Source: Exophiala sp. HKRS030 (lineage: Eukaryota > Ascomycota > Eurotiomycetes > Chaetothyriales > Herpotrichiellaceae). From it: a stretch of 64,000 bases of DNA. The stretch covers positions 4,092,001-4,156,000 of the forward strand of contig JAHWDD010000004.1 of assembly GCA_023897205.1 (NCBI GenBank). The letters run 5' to 3'. This document shows positions 34,425 to 44,849 of this stretch, one piece after another. Each line of letters begins with the position of its first letter. Within the stretch, counting starts at the first letter, position 1. The notes below the pieces were generated by a model. It had not been told where the DNA came from. It was given only the letters and a program-made list of their open reading frames with translations, and ran no database searches. Both the position numbers and the translations under genes were made by a program.

Positions 34425-34915
34425 TCTGCCTTCTTCTCTTGGTGGTTTCGGTTAGACACAGCACATATGACAAATGTACCTACACTAGATAGATACCCAA
34501 GGCATAGACATACATCTTTAGGTACCTACCTACACACGGTGTATATGTACTCATGTCAGTGCCAAACACATTTACCTAATCGACCTGCCATACGAAGTCA
34601 TGGCCAAATGAATAACCAAGTCATCTTGTCACTAGAAAGTCATCAATTATCACATTCATCCAGCAGTACGTCGTACATGGTAACCAGGAACCTGATCCTG
34701 CCGCTCCAGTGTTCACGATGAAGGGAAAAAAACCCCCCCTCGAGCTATTAACCCTAGACACCCATTGCTGATTGAATCCCATGAACCTTGAACAACACAT
34801 CCGACATAGGTGTGGTCGTTCCTCAACGCCAGATCCTCAACATGCCGCGCCGTGTAATGACCATGATCATCAATTCTTCGTCTCAGAATTCCGATTCTGC
34901 TTCTTACCTCCACCC
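34362..34915. other. Convergent 3' flanks with a GTT microsatellite
   Basis: Lies between the DUF4267-like gene and the end of the CTF4 gene. It contains the GTT run and GGTACCTACCTAC-type words; no coding frame is supported. Confidence 0.45.
34391..34423. repeat. (GTT)11 microsatellite
   Basis: Eleven uninterrupted GTT units just downstream of the DUF4267-like stop codon, within its likely 3' untranslated region. Confidence 0.9.
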
Positions 34916-37559
34916 TCACTCTTCATCCATCCCCATCAGTCTCCGTTCGGCATAGTCACGAATCTTATCCTCCAAGACCGTCCTATTCCAACGACCAGCC
35001 ACCTTCGCAGCAGCCTCCAACATCTTCCCACTCCTGTCTTTCAACAATCCGACAATTTCGAGAGCCTTCATCCCTCTGTCCTCTCCCTCGCGACACTCGA
35101 CGGCCAACAACTGTAGGAGAATCTTGTCCACGTCAATCTCCCTCTTCATCACCTCGGTCTTTTGAGCGTGTCCAGCCCTCTCACCGAGACTCTGAACCAA
35201 ATCGTCCACCAGGTCCAGCATGACCGAAGTTCTGACAAACGATTCTTCCAGGCGCACTGCCGCCGCAGCGTTCGTCTCCTCTTCTTCGTCCTCCTCCCCC
35301 TCATCATTCCTGTTCTTCTCCACGGCCCTCGATACGGGAACGTGGAACTCAAACTCCGTAAGCAGCGGCCGAGGGAAGTAAGGACTCTTGTCGCCTCCCT
35401 TGAGGATGATGCAGTGAAACTTCTCCCCCGCCACAGCGACAGGCCAGTAAGTTTCCTCTCTCTTCCCGTCCTTCAGACGGTCCAGCAACCGCGTGTCCAA
35501 AAGGGGCACCCACTTGGCTTGTCCCGGGTTGCGCCAGTGAAGCAAGGTCAACAAGACCCCGTTACTGTCGTAGATGCACGGATCTCCCAAATCGCTCCAG
35601 AAGACCGTCTTCAAACTCACGTCCTCCTCTTCCGAGTCCGGCGGAAGTGTGCCCAGGGCCAAGACATCCTCGTTCTGACAATTCTCGTCTCGTCGCACGT
35701 CATCGATACTGTACATCAACTGGGTACATCCGTCCGCGCCCACAGAGCCGTTGCCCACCGTCATGACATAGTCTCCCCATGCCGAACAGGTGACTGCGGG
35801 AGCACTCTTCATGCGCCACATGCGGACCGGAGTGCCGAACAACGTCCACACACGCACGTAGTTCTTGTTCGTCACGGCCACAATGTACCGATTGCTCAAA
35901 GCTATGCACGTGGCCTCCTCGCCGTCGGGCAGGCTGACGCGTGAATCAGAACGTGCCGTCCAAGTCTCGTGAGGTCGGTAGAATATCACAGCAGGTTGAC
36001 CATCCTTCGGAGGAGACGCGAATAGTGTGCCGTTCTCGTTCAGGCACGCCTTGTCGTACAAAAAGGGGTCGGTGAAGTGGAAATCGCGATACATTTCGCG
36101 ATCATAAAACTCAACAGTCACCGTGTTGTGCGTGTCTTGGTCGACAGTCCACACAAATCCGATGAGATTGAGACAAAGGTATTTTCGGTTACCACGCCAA
36201 GGGGTTGCCCCCGGCTGGAACGCCTCGTGGACCTGGGGTTGCCAGAGACCCTGCTTGTTGCGCTTCGCTGAATGTCCGTTGACACCTCCAAGATGGCCGT
36301 TGGTTCGCTTGCCGTTCTCGTTAATGTAGCCTGCACCATCGTCATCCTCGATCCAGTCATATTCGTCCTCGGGACCGAGCATCTCGTCCAGACTATCTGG
36401 TGTTCCTGCGCGCTTGCCCTGGCCACTGACCAAGGGTTTTCGACCATTCACAGCTGCAGTCTTCTCATGCAAAGGATCATGAAAGAACGGAGCTCTTACC
36501 CTGGGTCCTTTGAGGAGGCGGACGTGTGCTTCATCTTGCAAGAACTCGGGAATGATATAGAGTTCTCCCTGAGATGTCGTCCAATTGAAAATATTCTCTC
36601 CCGTGCTCTGCCAGGCAAGGTTGATGATCTTCTCGTAGTTAAATTTCTTGAGAACAGTTTGCGTCTTGGTCTCCCAAATGACCAGCTGATCATCTGCGCT
36701 AGAACTTGCAAGTAGCGCACCATTCGGTGACCAGGCCAGTGAGGTGATGTCTCCGTTATGAGCCCCTGCGAACGCTCGCTGATGAGCTCCATCCTCCACC
36801 GAGATGACTTGGATATCTCGTATCTGAGTGGCGCAAGCAAATGCTCTTCCATCAGGATGCCACACACACTTTGACGACGTGGATTCTGCAGTCTCCAAGC
36901 GATTGATGATTCCGTCCATCGTTCTCAGCAGAGCAGGCTCAGGACCAGCCATTGTGTATATGTAGATGACGCCATTTGTACAGGACGCAGCCAGGTATTT
37001 CCCAGTAGGGTCGTATGAGAGGTGCTTGATCGGCTTCGGGTGCTCACGGAGAGTCGTTATTTGCTCGATATCATGTCGATTGACAATTTTAACCTCAAGT
37101 TCGCTATGGTTGTCAGTTGACCTTGCAACGGGGATAGAAGGCTTGGGATTTGACCAACTCGCTTGAAACTGCAATCCAATTCTCGTCGGGAGAAAGTGCT
37201 ATATCTCGCACAGGTAGTGTTGTTCTGACGAGTATCTGCTTGAGATCTCCCGATGGTACAGCATACTCGCATACAGTACCATCCTCACAACCCAATATCA
37301 CGTAGTCATTCTGGCTTGTGTCAGCCACTCGATCCCTTATACCTTTTCAATCGGATAGAATTACCCCTGATGCCACAGCGTATGTTTCATCGTGCGTTTC
37401 CGGGAGCAGATCTGGCTCCCCATTGTCACCGGTTCTGAATGAGCGTGCAAAGTTTCCCACGCCGGCAACGATCAGTCGTTGACCGTCAGGAGAATACTGC
37501 AGATACGTCGGGCCGGGAGGTTGAGCAGGACGAGGGTGTTGAGGAGGTCTTTCCGGCAT
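34916..37559 (-). CDS. CTF4: DNA replication/sister-chromatid cohesion factor Ctf4 (SepB/AND-1/Mcl1 family)
   Basis: Three exons (37559-37365, 37310-37159, 37103-34916) join in frame to 844 residues. The first 330 residues hold WD40 repeats (for example LIVAGVGNFARSF, VILGCEDGTVCEYAV, LAASCTNGVIYIYTM, LLASSSADDQLVIWE). A second beta-propeller-like region with WRMKSAPAVTCSAWGDYVMTVGNG, then LFWS- and DLGDPCIYDSNGVLL-type segments, matches the SepB/Mcl1 mid-domain, and the C-terminus is helical. Ctf4 trimerises and links the CMG helicase to polymerase alpha at replication forks. The second intron uses a weak donor (GTTGGT) but has a clear CTGAC branch site, and the join SSDELEVKIVN is in phase. 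No HMG box is present, as expected outside animals. Confidence 0.93.
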
Positions 37560-38509
37560 ATTGACTCAACTCGCTTGGACTGGCAGAGGCATACAATCAT
37601 CCATGTACGAAATACGTTGTAGGCTCGTTGACATTGAGGGTGTATTTCTTAGTTTGACCGCAGGGTAGCGGATAAATTGAACAGAACGCGTCAATCGAGG
37701 CACGTCGCGTCGCGTTGCGGAGAAACTTCACGACCCCCGCACGAGGCCGAAGCACGAGGGACGACGAGGCTGCTGAAGAACAATTGTAGGTTCAAGTTCT
37801 CATGTGAACGTCTATAACTTCATGCAGAAGAGGGCTCACGGATTTCTCAGACGAACCGCTGGAGGTAGACACAAGACAATCAAAGACTCGACTGGGCAAA
37901 CTGTTGTTAAGACAGACTGGGAACTGAAGTCTAACTACTACTAACGACAAATTCGTGGATATCGTCTCATGGCGTACCAATGGTCCTCTTATGAAGACAA
38001 TGCCGTACTGCTCGTCCTGGCCAGCGGATTAGGGTATCATGGCTAGAGTCCTTTTCCAACGCTTCTTGCCCTGCGACTCGTTCGAATACGCGTGCACGCA
38101 TCTTGCAGTGCATGTTGGTTGTTGAGACATCTGTGAAGATATTGTATGTAGGAAGTAGATTGTAGGTGCTGAAATCAATGTCTCGCTGTTGACTATTATA
38201 CAAGAATTGCGAAGGAAGGGTGACAGCTCAGCAACTATTTCGTAGATGGTGACAGCAGATTTGAACACCTGGTCATTTTGAGGCGGATAGTGTAACACGG
38301 AGAGTACTGTTGAAAAATAATCGGTGATTGAAGCTCGGGATTGCTGTCTAGTTGCTTCCAACTGCTCAACGACCCGGCGCAAGGGTTTTGGCCAGCAAAC
38401 CTCGAACGGATGGTTGTGCTCGATGCTTTACTTGGGATCAAGCAAGGTAGCGAGGAGGTGTCTCGCATGCTGCAGGACTGCGATTCGTTTTTCGATGAAC
38501 AACGGACCT
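37560..38509. other. 950 bp intergenic region
   Basis: Upstream of the CTF4 gene and downstream of the alpha/beta hydrolase gene, both minus strand. Short frames such as 38029-38382 show no family resemblance. Nothing else recognised. Confidence 0.4.
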
Positions 38510-39700
38510 TCAAGTCTCAGGCGGAGTCGAGACTTTTTCCTGTGGTCGAGGCGGATATAAACACTGCCGAACATGTTGAATGACATCTTGAACGTAGTCA
38601 TGCCCTTGAGTGAGCAAACGGTCCATGTGCATAAAGTGATGAGGTACTCCTTTGAATCTCCTCATGACGACTTTGTTCCCGGCTTCTTCTACCTTCTTCC
38701 CATATGCTTCAGCCTCGTCCCGCAAAGGATCAACTTCAGCGGTCGCAATATAGGTAAAAGGTGCCAAATTTTTGAAGTCTGGCGCATTCATTGCATCGGC
38801 AAACCATGATATGTCTCGCTTCTGCTCTTTGGGCCTCGTCGAGTTCTGGCTGGACAAAGACATCCATTTGAAAGTGTCGAACCATTTCAACTTCTCCCAA
38901 TTCAACAGTGGCGCATTTTCAGCGTCTCGCATACTAGGCCAGGGACTCATGCCCGGAGTCGCATATTTCTTCACGTCGCTAATGGTTGGAGTTCCAGCAA
39001 CGACACCCTTCAACTTATCTCCAAAGGCGTTGTCCCTGAGTAAGTGATTGAGGATTAAAGCAATCGTGGCTCCGGATGATTCTCCTCCGAGAGTGAATCG
39101 ATCTGGATCGATCGAAAATGTGTTGTGGTTGAAAAGAATATGCAACACGGCTGAGAGGCTGTCCATGATACCGATCGGAAATGGGTATTCGGGGATCAAC
39201 CGATACTCGACGTCAATTACACAACACGGAACACAGGCGCAGATGTGATGGCATAGATGTGCGTCGGTCTCCAGGTCACCCGCAGCCCATCCTACTTTTG
39301 TTAGCATCGTGCTGTGCCTTCCAATATGGCCTCTCTTACCTCCGCCGTGAAAGTTGAAGTGTACGGGCCACACCTTGCGATTGCCCTGCTCTTCACCTGG
39401 TGGTACATAAACACGTATGTTGATTTCGTCAGGGTATTTGTCCCATCCTGGCACCTGCGTCTCCCCAATTCCGCCTACACCTGTTGCAGGCGCACTTGCA
39501 TAAGAATAGAGGGACGAATAATTCTGCCGTACAGTGTTGAGATCGGTTGACCAGGCAGGGCCGTTGGCAATGTATGAATCGTAGAACTTGACAAACGCTG
39601 GATCGAGCTGCTCAATGATGGATGGGTGGATGGGTTTGTGTTGGGGAGGAGCAGGCGCATCGTAGGCTACATCGTGCATGCGAAGGTCCTGGGAGGTCAT
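38510..39700 (-). CDS. Alpha/beta hydrolase fold-3 esterase/lipase (HSL family)
   Basis: Two exons (39700-39340, 39291-38510) join in frame to 380 residues. The oxyanion-hole motif HGGGW (118-122) is created by the splice, and the nucleophile elbow GESSG puts the catalytic Ser at 192. The acid is likely in TYIATAEVDPLRDEAEAY and the histidine in VPHHFMHMD, both in the expected places near the C-terminus. This is the hormone-sensitive-lipase branch of serine hydrolases, acting on short esters; the natural substrate is unknown. The 48-bp intron is in frame and has no stop, so an unspliced transcript would add 16 residues inside the oxyanion motif. The ATG at 39700 is used; further upstream the frame opens with TTG only. 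Confidence 0.9.
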   Translation of the reverse strand: MTSQDLRMHDVAYDAPAPPQHKPIHPSIIEQLDPAFVKFYDSYIANGPAWSTDLNTVRQNYSSLYSYASAPATGVGGIGETQVPGWDKYPDEINIRVYVPPGEEQGNRKVWPVHFNFHGGGKRGHIGRHSTMLTKVGWAAGDLETDAHLCHHICACVPCCVIDVEYRLIPEYPFPIGIMDSLSAVLHILFNHNTFSIDPDRFTLGGESSGATIALILNHLLRDNAFGDKLKGVVAGTPTISDVKKYATPGMSPWPSMRDAENAPLLNWEKLKWFDTFKWMSLSSQNSTRPKEQKRDISWFADAMNAPDFKNLAPFTYIATAEVDPLRDEAEAYGKKVEEAGNKVVMRRFKGVPHHFMHMDRLLTQGHDYVQDVIQHVRQCLYPPRPQEKVSTPPET

Positions 39701-40704
39701 TTCGATGGAGATGTTCGCATGACCAGGCGATCCGCCGCAGGGAGTCCAAGGGCGCAAAGACCAAGATTCACAACAAGATCAGGGAGGCAACAGACGAAGA
39801 GTCTTCATGATGAAGGCGAGAAAAGCAGAGACCTGCAGATGGAATGTAAAGAAAAAGTCCAGACTTTGGTCAGGCCGTTGCAGCCGGAAGAGGGACACAT
39901 CGAGGGCTCCCTAGTCAGATGGCAGATTGTACGGCTACAACACTTGATTGGACGACGATGAGCCCCGCGATGCTGATGATTGGGCCCAAAGTCCGATGAG
40001 ATGGATGGGAGATGATGATGGGGGTGTTGATGGATACTGGAACATCGACATTGCATGGATCAGGTCGCTTGCTGCCTCTGCGTATTTCCTCTTCGCTTAT
40101 GCACTGTATTCCGCTTTCAAGAACTGCTCAACCCTGCTATGGAGCCACAAACATCCTTTTTCCTGCCCATCGGCTTGGCTCTCTCAGTCTCGCAGTCTTG
40201 ACCATGGCACGCCTGATGAAAGTGGTTCCTGGAGTGTATCCATCCTCCTTCGGAAGATTACCCCAAGTTTGCAGATCTGAGGTTGCGACTCCTTGCCATC
40301 CACTTCGCAAGATCTCTGCAAACGAGTGAGATGCCCACATGACGGTTTGAGTGATGGGTGAGACTGACGTTGACAACCTCGTGTGTGATGCTGACAGGGG
40401 CGAGACGACTGATCATTGCAGCGGCTTGCGATGGAGGGCTCGGTGAGACCAGCCAAGCTGTCAGCGAGCCAACATGCACCATCAGTATCGGTACACTACA
40501 TCGATCCGGTCCAGCCTCACGAGAGCGAAGATACCTGCTCATTGTTCGCACGAAGTCAATTCCGAATCAATCATGCTGACAGTGTTGGACTTCGTTTGCA
40601 CTGCGTTGGCAGTTGCTAATCGTAAAGTCTCTTTCGAATCTGACCCAGTAACTTCACCGTCCAAATGGTGGCCTTTCATCCCTTATGGCAGTACATCCAC
40701 CTTC
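39701..40704. other. 1 kb intergenic region, nothing recognised
   Basis: Upstream of the hydrolase gene and downstream of the hypothetical ORF. Overlapping short frames occur on both strands without resemblance to any family. I see no repeat or structural element. Confidence 0.35.
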
Positions 40705-41376
40705 TCAAGTTCGTCGTCTCCTGCTTTCGGGACCAATCGACCTCTCTCCAAAGCGAGCCCAGTCACGACATTCCGCCTTCTGTCTGTCCTTCCACCAGCC
40801 ATCGTTGCAAGCATAACCACAAATCTCCTCAGAAACCGGCATTTGGCGCCTGAGCGCTTCGCAGTAACCATCTTCCATGAACCACCAGCCTTCGATCGGT
40901 TCATTCTCCCAACCCACCGTCGCGAGAGGCGAGGAGCCATTCAGCAGCAACGCTTTACAAGTCTGAACAACCTGCTCGATTTCATCCGCAGAATAGTATT
41001 CGGTCCTTGTCTTTCTTGCTAACTTTCGCGATATGTTGACAAATGATACACCTTCCTCTACCAGCTTCATGACAAGCTGGCAGGTACTGCCCTTGACTAG
41101 CAATATCTGCCGAGTCGGAACTTTGAGATAAGAAGGGTATGCCTGGACCTTGCTACCAATCAATTTATGCTCCTGAGCCTCATCTTTGAGATTGTTCTCT
41201 GCCATTCCGATCGGCAACTGGAGGCTGTCTTCACCCTGTTGCTCGATAACACGTGCCGAGTATTGATCGTTATTGAGCCCATTTGACCGCGGTGTGCACG
41301 GTGTCTGTGTCTCTTTTTCAGCCAGATTTTGCGTGCGTTTCAACAACCGCAGTCGCCTTCCGCGAGACCAGTCCAT
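40705..41376 (-). CDS. Hypothetical protein with possible helix-turn-helix segment (doubtful)
   Basis: A single open frame of 223 codons starts at the ATG at 41376. Composition is protein-like: a basic N-terminus (WSRGRRLRLLKR), a polar middle, and a segment at about 100-135 (LVMKLVEEGVSFVNISRKLA) whose pattern of Leu-x2-Leu-x3-Gly-x-Ser-x3-Ile resembles the homeodomain-like helix-turn-helix of some fungal DNA-binding proteins. The C-terminus is Trp- and Cys-containing (GWWFMEDGYCEALRR). No family is recognised with confidence. An additional upstream exon or an intron near the 3' end cannot be excluded. A shorter open frame on the opposite strand (40474-41022) is taken as its shadow. Confidence 0.45.
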   Translation of the reverse strand: MDWSRGRRLRLLKRTQNLAEKETQTPCTPRSNGLNNDQYSARVIEQQGEDSLQLPIGMAENNLKDEAQEHKLIGSKVQAYPSYLKVPTRQILLVKGSTCQLVMKLVEEGVSFVNISRKLARKTRTEYYSADEIEQVVQTCKALLLNGSSPLATVGWENEPIEGWWFMEDGYCEALRRQMPVSEEICGYACNDGWWKDRQKAECRDWARFGERSIGPESRRRRT

Positions 41377-42927
41377 ATCCGGCAGCCAGTCGGGATTCAC
41401 ATTTGACGGACAAGAGGATGAACAACGAATTGAATATGTCTAGGGATGGAGGTGTCGATGTTGAGCTTTGATGTCAATGCTGAAGTGGGCAGCAGTCTCA
41501 CAGATCACCTTGTCTCTTTGAGGCAACGATGTTCACTTTATCATGGTGTGGTGAATGTTGAGGTAAGGATGAAGAGACAAAAATCCCCAGAGGTACGCGG
41601 ACGAGACATGACCTGGAACAAGACATTGACCAAAGAGGTTTCACTGTCAGGATAGCAGATAACTACGCAAGTATATGGCCTCGAAACGGAAACAATGTGA
41701 TTGTACAAAAAGGGGTTCATGCATGAACCATACAAGATGGCTCAGTCCATCTATAACGCAACCGATTCGCAATTACTTTTTGAAATCAATCGAATTGCCT
41801 TTGCAGGTCAGAGGTTTTGATCTATTCAACGCCGCACCATGAAAATATGGATGCTGAAGAATATGATCCTCGAGAATGCTTGATAGAGCCTCAAAGGTAC
41901 ACTTTGGACTTTCTCTCCGATTTTTATACCCTCCCAAACGACAACCACGTAGGTGGTTAGGCCGACATCATCACAGAGGTCCCCCCCTTTTCGAGTTGAT
42001 GTACCTACAGATGTACCTTGCCAATGGAACGGTACTTGGGTTCACGATCACCCACGACGTGCTCCCCAGGTCCCCGGACTTCCGGGTCTTCTTCGCCCCA
42101 CGTGTGAATACGGTAGATCGACACGCTGCCTCGTTCTAAACATGCATACTTGTCCCTTTTCCCCCAAAAGTACTAGGTGGATCGAGAAAAAAAACCCGCC
42201 CGTACCTCGGTGGTCCGACCCTCGAGGAGAGAAGGAAGAAACAGGTATTGCCGTGGAGTACTGCATAAATTCCCACGCAAAGCGCGTCCCTCTCTCTACT
42301 CCGTAAGCCGCTTGGTACTGTAAAAGATGTTTCTTTCAAAAAGGGGGGTGGGCGATGGGCACGGAGTCGCGAGGACCCCCCAAAAAACGGCCGGGGAGCA
42401 TTGCGGAAGACATGCCAGTATTCTAGAAGTATTCGCATTGTTGGCATTCCAAAGTGCCTCTTTGAAAATGAAATGCCTTCTTTGGAACACACACATGGCT
42501 ATTCAAACATGATACATCATTAGTCACTATGTAATTGATCCGTTGAAAACGGAAATAGGTCGACAAAGTACAGAGTACAAAGAGTACAAAAAAAATTAGC
42601 TGCCAACCAGCCAGTATCCCCCCTAATGTGACGACACCATCGAAAAAAAGTCTAGATTCCCTCAAAGCTCCTAGACTCCCAGGTCGGACCACTCGAGATG
42701 ACATTCGACCCAACGTCAACATGAGTGGAATAGCGAGTGAATGCTAAAAAGATCGTCGCGCCTGTCGACGCAAACACCCGGCCATCCCCAACGCCATGCC
42801 AAACTTCAATGTTTCCCGCGTTGTATGACAGTCCTCCTCCAAGGCCGGTCCATTCTATCGTCTTCGTTTTCTTTAGCCCCCACAGGGTTCGCATGAAGAC
42901 GCAACTTGGACGCCACAATGGTGCTGT
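41377..42927. other. 1.55 kb non-coding stretch
   Basis: Between the hypothetical ORF and the end of the phosphatidylinositol synthase gene. It contains one TACTCCGTA (42297-42305), short A and C homopolymers and GTACC-type words. No coding frame is supported on either strand. Confidence 0.45.
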
Positions 42928-44094
42928 TCATGCCCTTTTCTTTTTTGCAATTCCGGCTTTTCTTCTGGCTGCAATGTCACCCTCGCCCAGCCACTTGCTT
43001 GCCTTGACCAGCTGAATTACGTTAATGATTTGCTTGCCAGCCATGACTGGAAAGCTGATCCCTGCCAGGATCCACGGCACCATACTATCCATCTTGTTGG
43101 CACGCGCCATTTCCAGTGCAGCTGCACTCCAGGGATTGGCAAACAATGTACTCGGCTTGGGGTGTGCAGGTGAGCCGGGTTGGGTCGAAGCCATCCCTGT
43201 GCCATTCTCGCTCGTGACTAGGAGGCTCGGTGACAGGTAAGGTGATGAGAAGGACAGGAGGTAAAGGGCAATGAAAAAGAGCTCATTCAGCGCGCAGAAA
43301 GCGAACAGTACAGCCTGGTAAATCACCACGTCAGCTGAGTTTGACCCCAAAGAGTTTGACCCCAAAGAGTTTGACCCCAAAGAGTTTGACCCCAAAGAGT
43401 TTGACCCCAAAGAGTTTGACCCCAAAGAGTTTGACCTCAAAGAGTTTGACCTCGGAAGTCAAGGGTGTACATACTCGGTTTGTGTAATACAAATGCAGAA
43501 TCCAGCTGCGGCTGCTGTCCACCTTCTTATGACTTTGACCACTCCCTGCCATTGTCAAGGTCGCATACATGTGGATGTAATGGCTCGCCAGATCCAAACT
43601 GATCAGACCTTGGAAAATGATCGCCCATCTTGGGAAGGCCGACGCTAGGAAGACAAGGAGACAGCTCGTGGTGCAGCGGTCCGTCACCATGTCGAGAACG
43701 GCGCCAAAAGTGGTTCCTTGGTTGTACCTTCTCGCCGCCATGCCATCTGCGGCATCCAGGATGCAAGAAAAGCTGTATAGGCCCGAGCATGTACGTGGGT
43801 GAAGAGGCATGTAGTATAATGAAGCAATGGCCAGGACAATGCGAGCGTAGCCTGGATAGGTTTTACAATCGTCAGCGCATCGACGTACGAAAAGCCGTCA
43901 GGAACCACCGCCCGGCTCCGGGCAGCTCAAGGGAAAAGAAGCATACCGATTAGGTTTGGAATGAACAAAAAGATGTTCTCCTCCTCGTAGATGTCTGACT
44001 CGAGCTTTTCGAGCGCACCACTCACTTTGGCTTCTCCATTGGGGAGAGCGTGACCATTTGGACTGGACTTCCTCTTCTCAGCTTTCTTCGCCAT
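42928..44094 (-). CDS. PIS1: CDP-diacylglycerol-inositol 3-phosphatidyltransferase (phosphatidylinositol synthase)
   Basis: Three exons (44094-43947, 43851-43475, 43314-42928) join in frame to 303 residues. The CDP-alcohol phosphatidyltransferase signature D-x2-DG-x2-AR-x8-G-x3-D-x3-D is complete: Asp82, Asp85-Gly86, Ala89-Arg90, Gly99, Asp103, Asp107. Further support is NIFLFIPNLIGYARIVLAI (helix 1), HLYYTNR after the active-site helices, and the basic C-terminal tail RRKAGIAKKKRA. It makes phosphatidylinositol from CDP-diacylglycerol and inositol in the ER membrane. The second intron (43474-43315) is 160 bp, about three times the usual length here, because it holds a 15-bp minisatellite. 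Its donor (GTATGT), branch site (GCTGAC) and acceptor (CCAG) are otherwise standard. Confidence 0.96.
43337..43455. repeat. 15-bp minisatellite inside a PIS1 intron
   Basis: About eight head-to-tail copies of GAGTTTGACCCCAAA. The first six (43337-43426) are identical; the seventh has one C-to-T change and the eighth is partial with the same change. It lies wholly between the donor and the branch site. Because the unit is 3n and lacks stops in several frames, reading through it gives five-residue peptide repeats on the coding strand. Confidence 0.95.
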
Positions 44095-44849
44095 AGTTCC
44101 AGGTTCTTCCGGCCGAGCCGAGTTTCGGGGACTTTCGTATTCCAAGGTAGTACGCAGTCGTGTAATGTGCGGAGCGGTAGAGAGAGAGGTCTCGTGCGGA
44201 CTTTCTCGAATCGGTACAGATGTGAGGAGATGGAGCGATCAGGCAGGGAGGGAAGTTTAACAGCAGGGTCTAGCCAAGTCGCGCAGATAGAACTGATAAG
44301 GAGCCAGGTTGATCAACAGGCTCGCGGGTGTTAAATCAGGCGTGCAGGATCGTGTTCGGCTTCGACAACTTCATGCGGAGGCGTATTGGGGTCGTCAGAC
44401 TATAGTAGGTGCGAGGCACAAGTCAAGAAGAACACAAGGCGTCGACGAGACTTGCGTCGTTGCATCCGGACGGATCCAGGGCAATTACTGTACACACGAT
44501 TTAATAAATTGTGCTGCAGGCGGATGCATATTCAGGGTTTCGGCCCACTTGCCATGCAAAGCCGCACTTGGTTCCACCAAGGAGCTAGAGTGGTTTAATC
44601 CTTAGTCATCTCCACTAATTTCCGCCCGGGGTTAGTATGAGTTCGCCTACATCTGCCAGATCGCAAATCCAGAAGAAGTTCGTGCTTTAAACCGGACGAT
44701 TGGATAACAATGAACTTCTCTTCTACTATTGAGCATGGATGATGCTCCTGGTATTCTACATAGGTAGCCATCGATGTCGACCCCATGTCGTACCATGGGA
44801 TCAAGAGACTCCGTATTTGAGTATGATCTCGATAACTTGGGTCTGCTGT
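44095..44849. other. 755 bp intergenic region
   Basis: Promoter side of PIS1 and 3' flank of the PP2C gene, both on the minus strand. No coding frame or repeat of note. Confidence 0.4.

Noticed and set aside
40474..41022. 182-codon plus-strand frame
   Set aside because: Overlaps the hypothetical minus-strand ORF and is Ser/Pro/Thr-rich without domains; taken as shadow.
43331..43475. Repeat-containing protein tail (five-residue repeats) as a real part of the PIS1 product
   Set aside because: The repeats lie in an intron with normal splice sites, and splicing restores the conserved protein.
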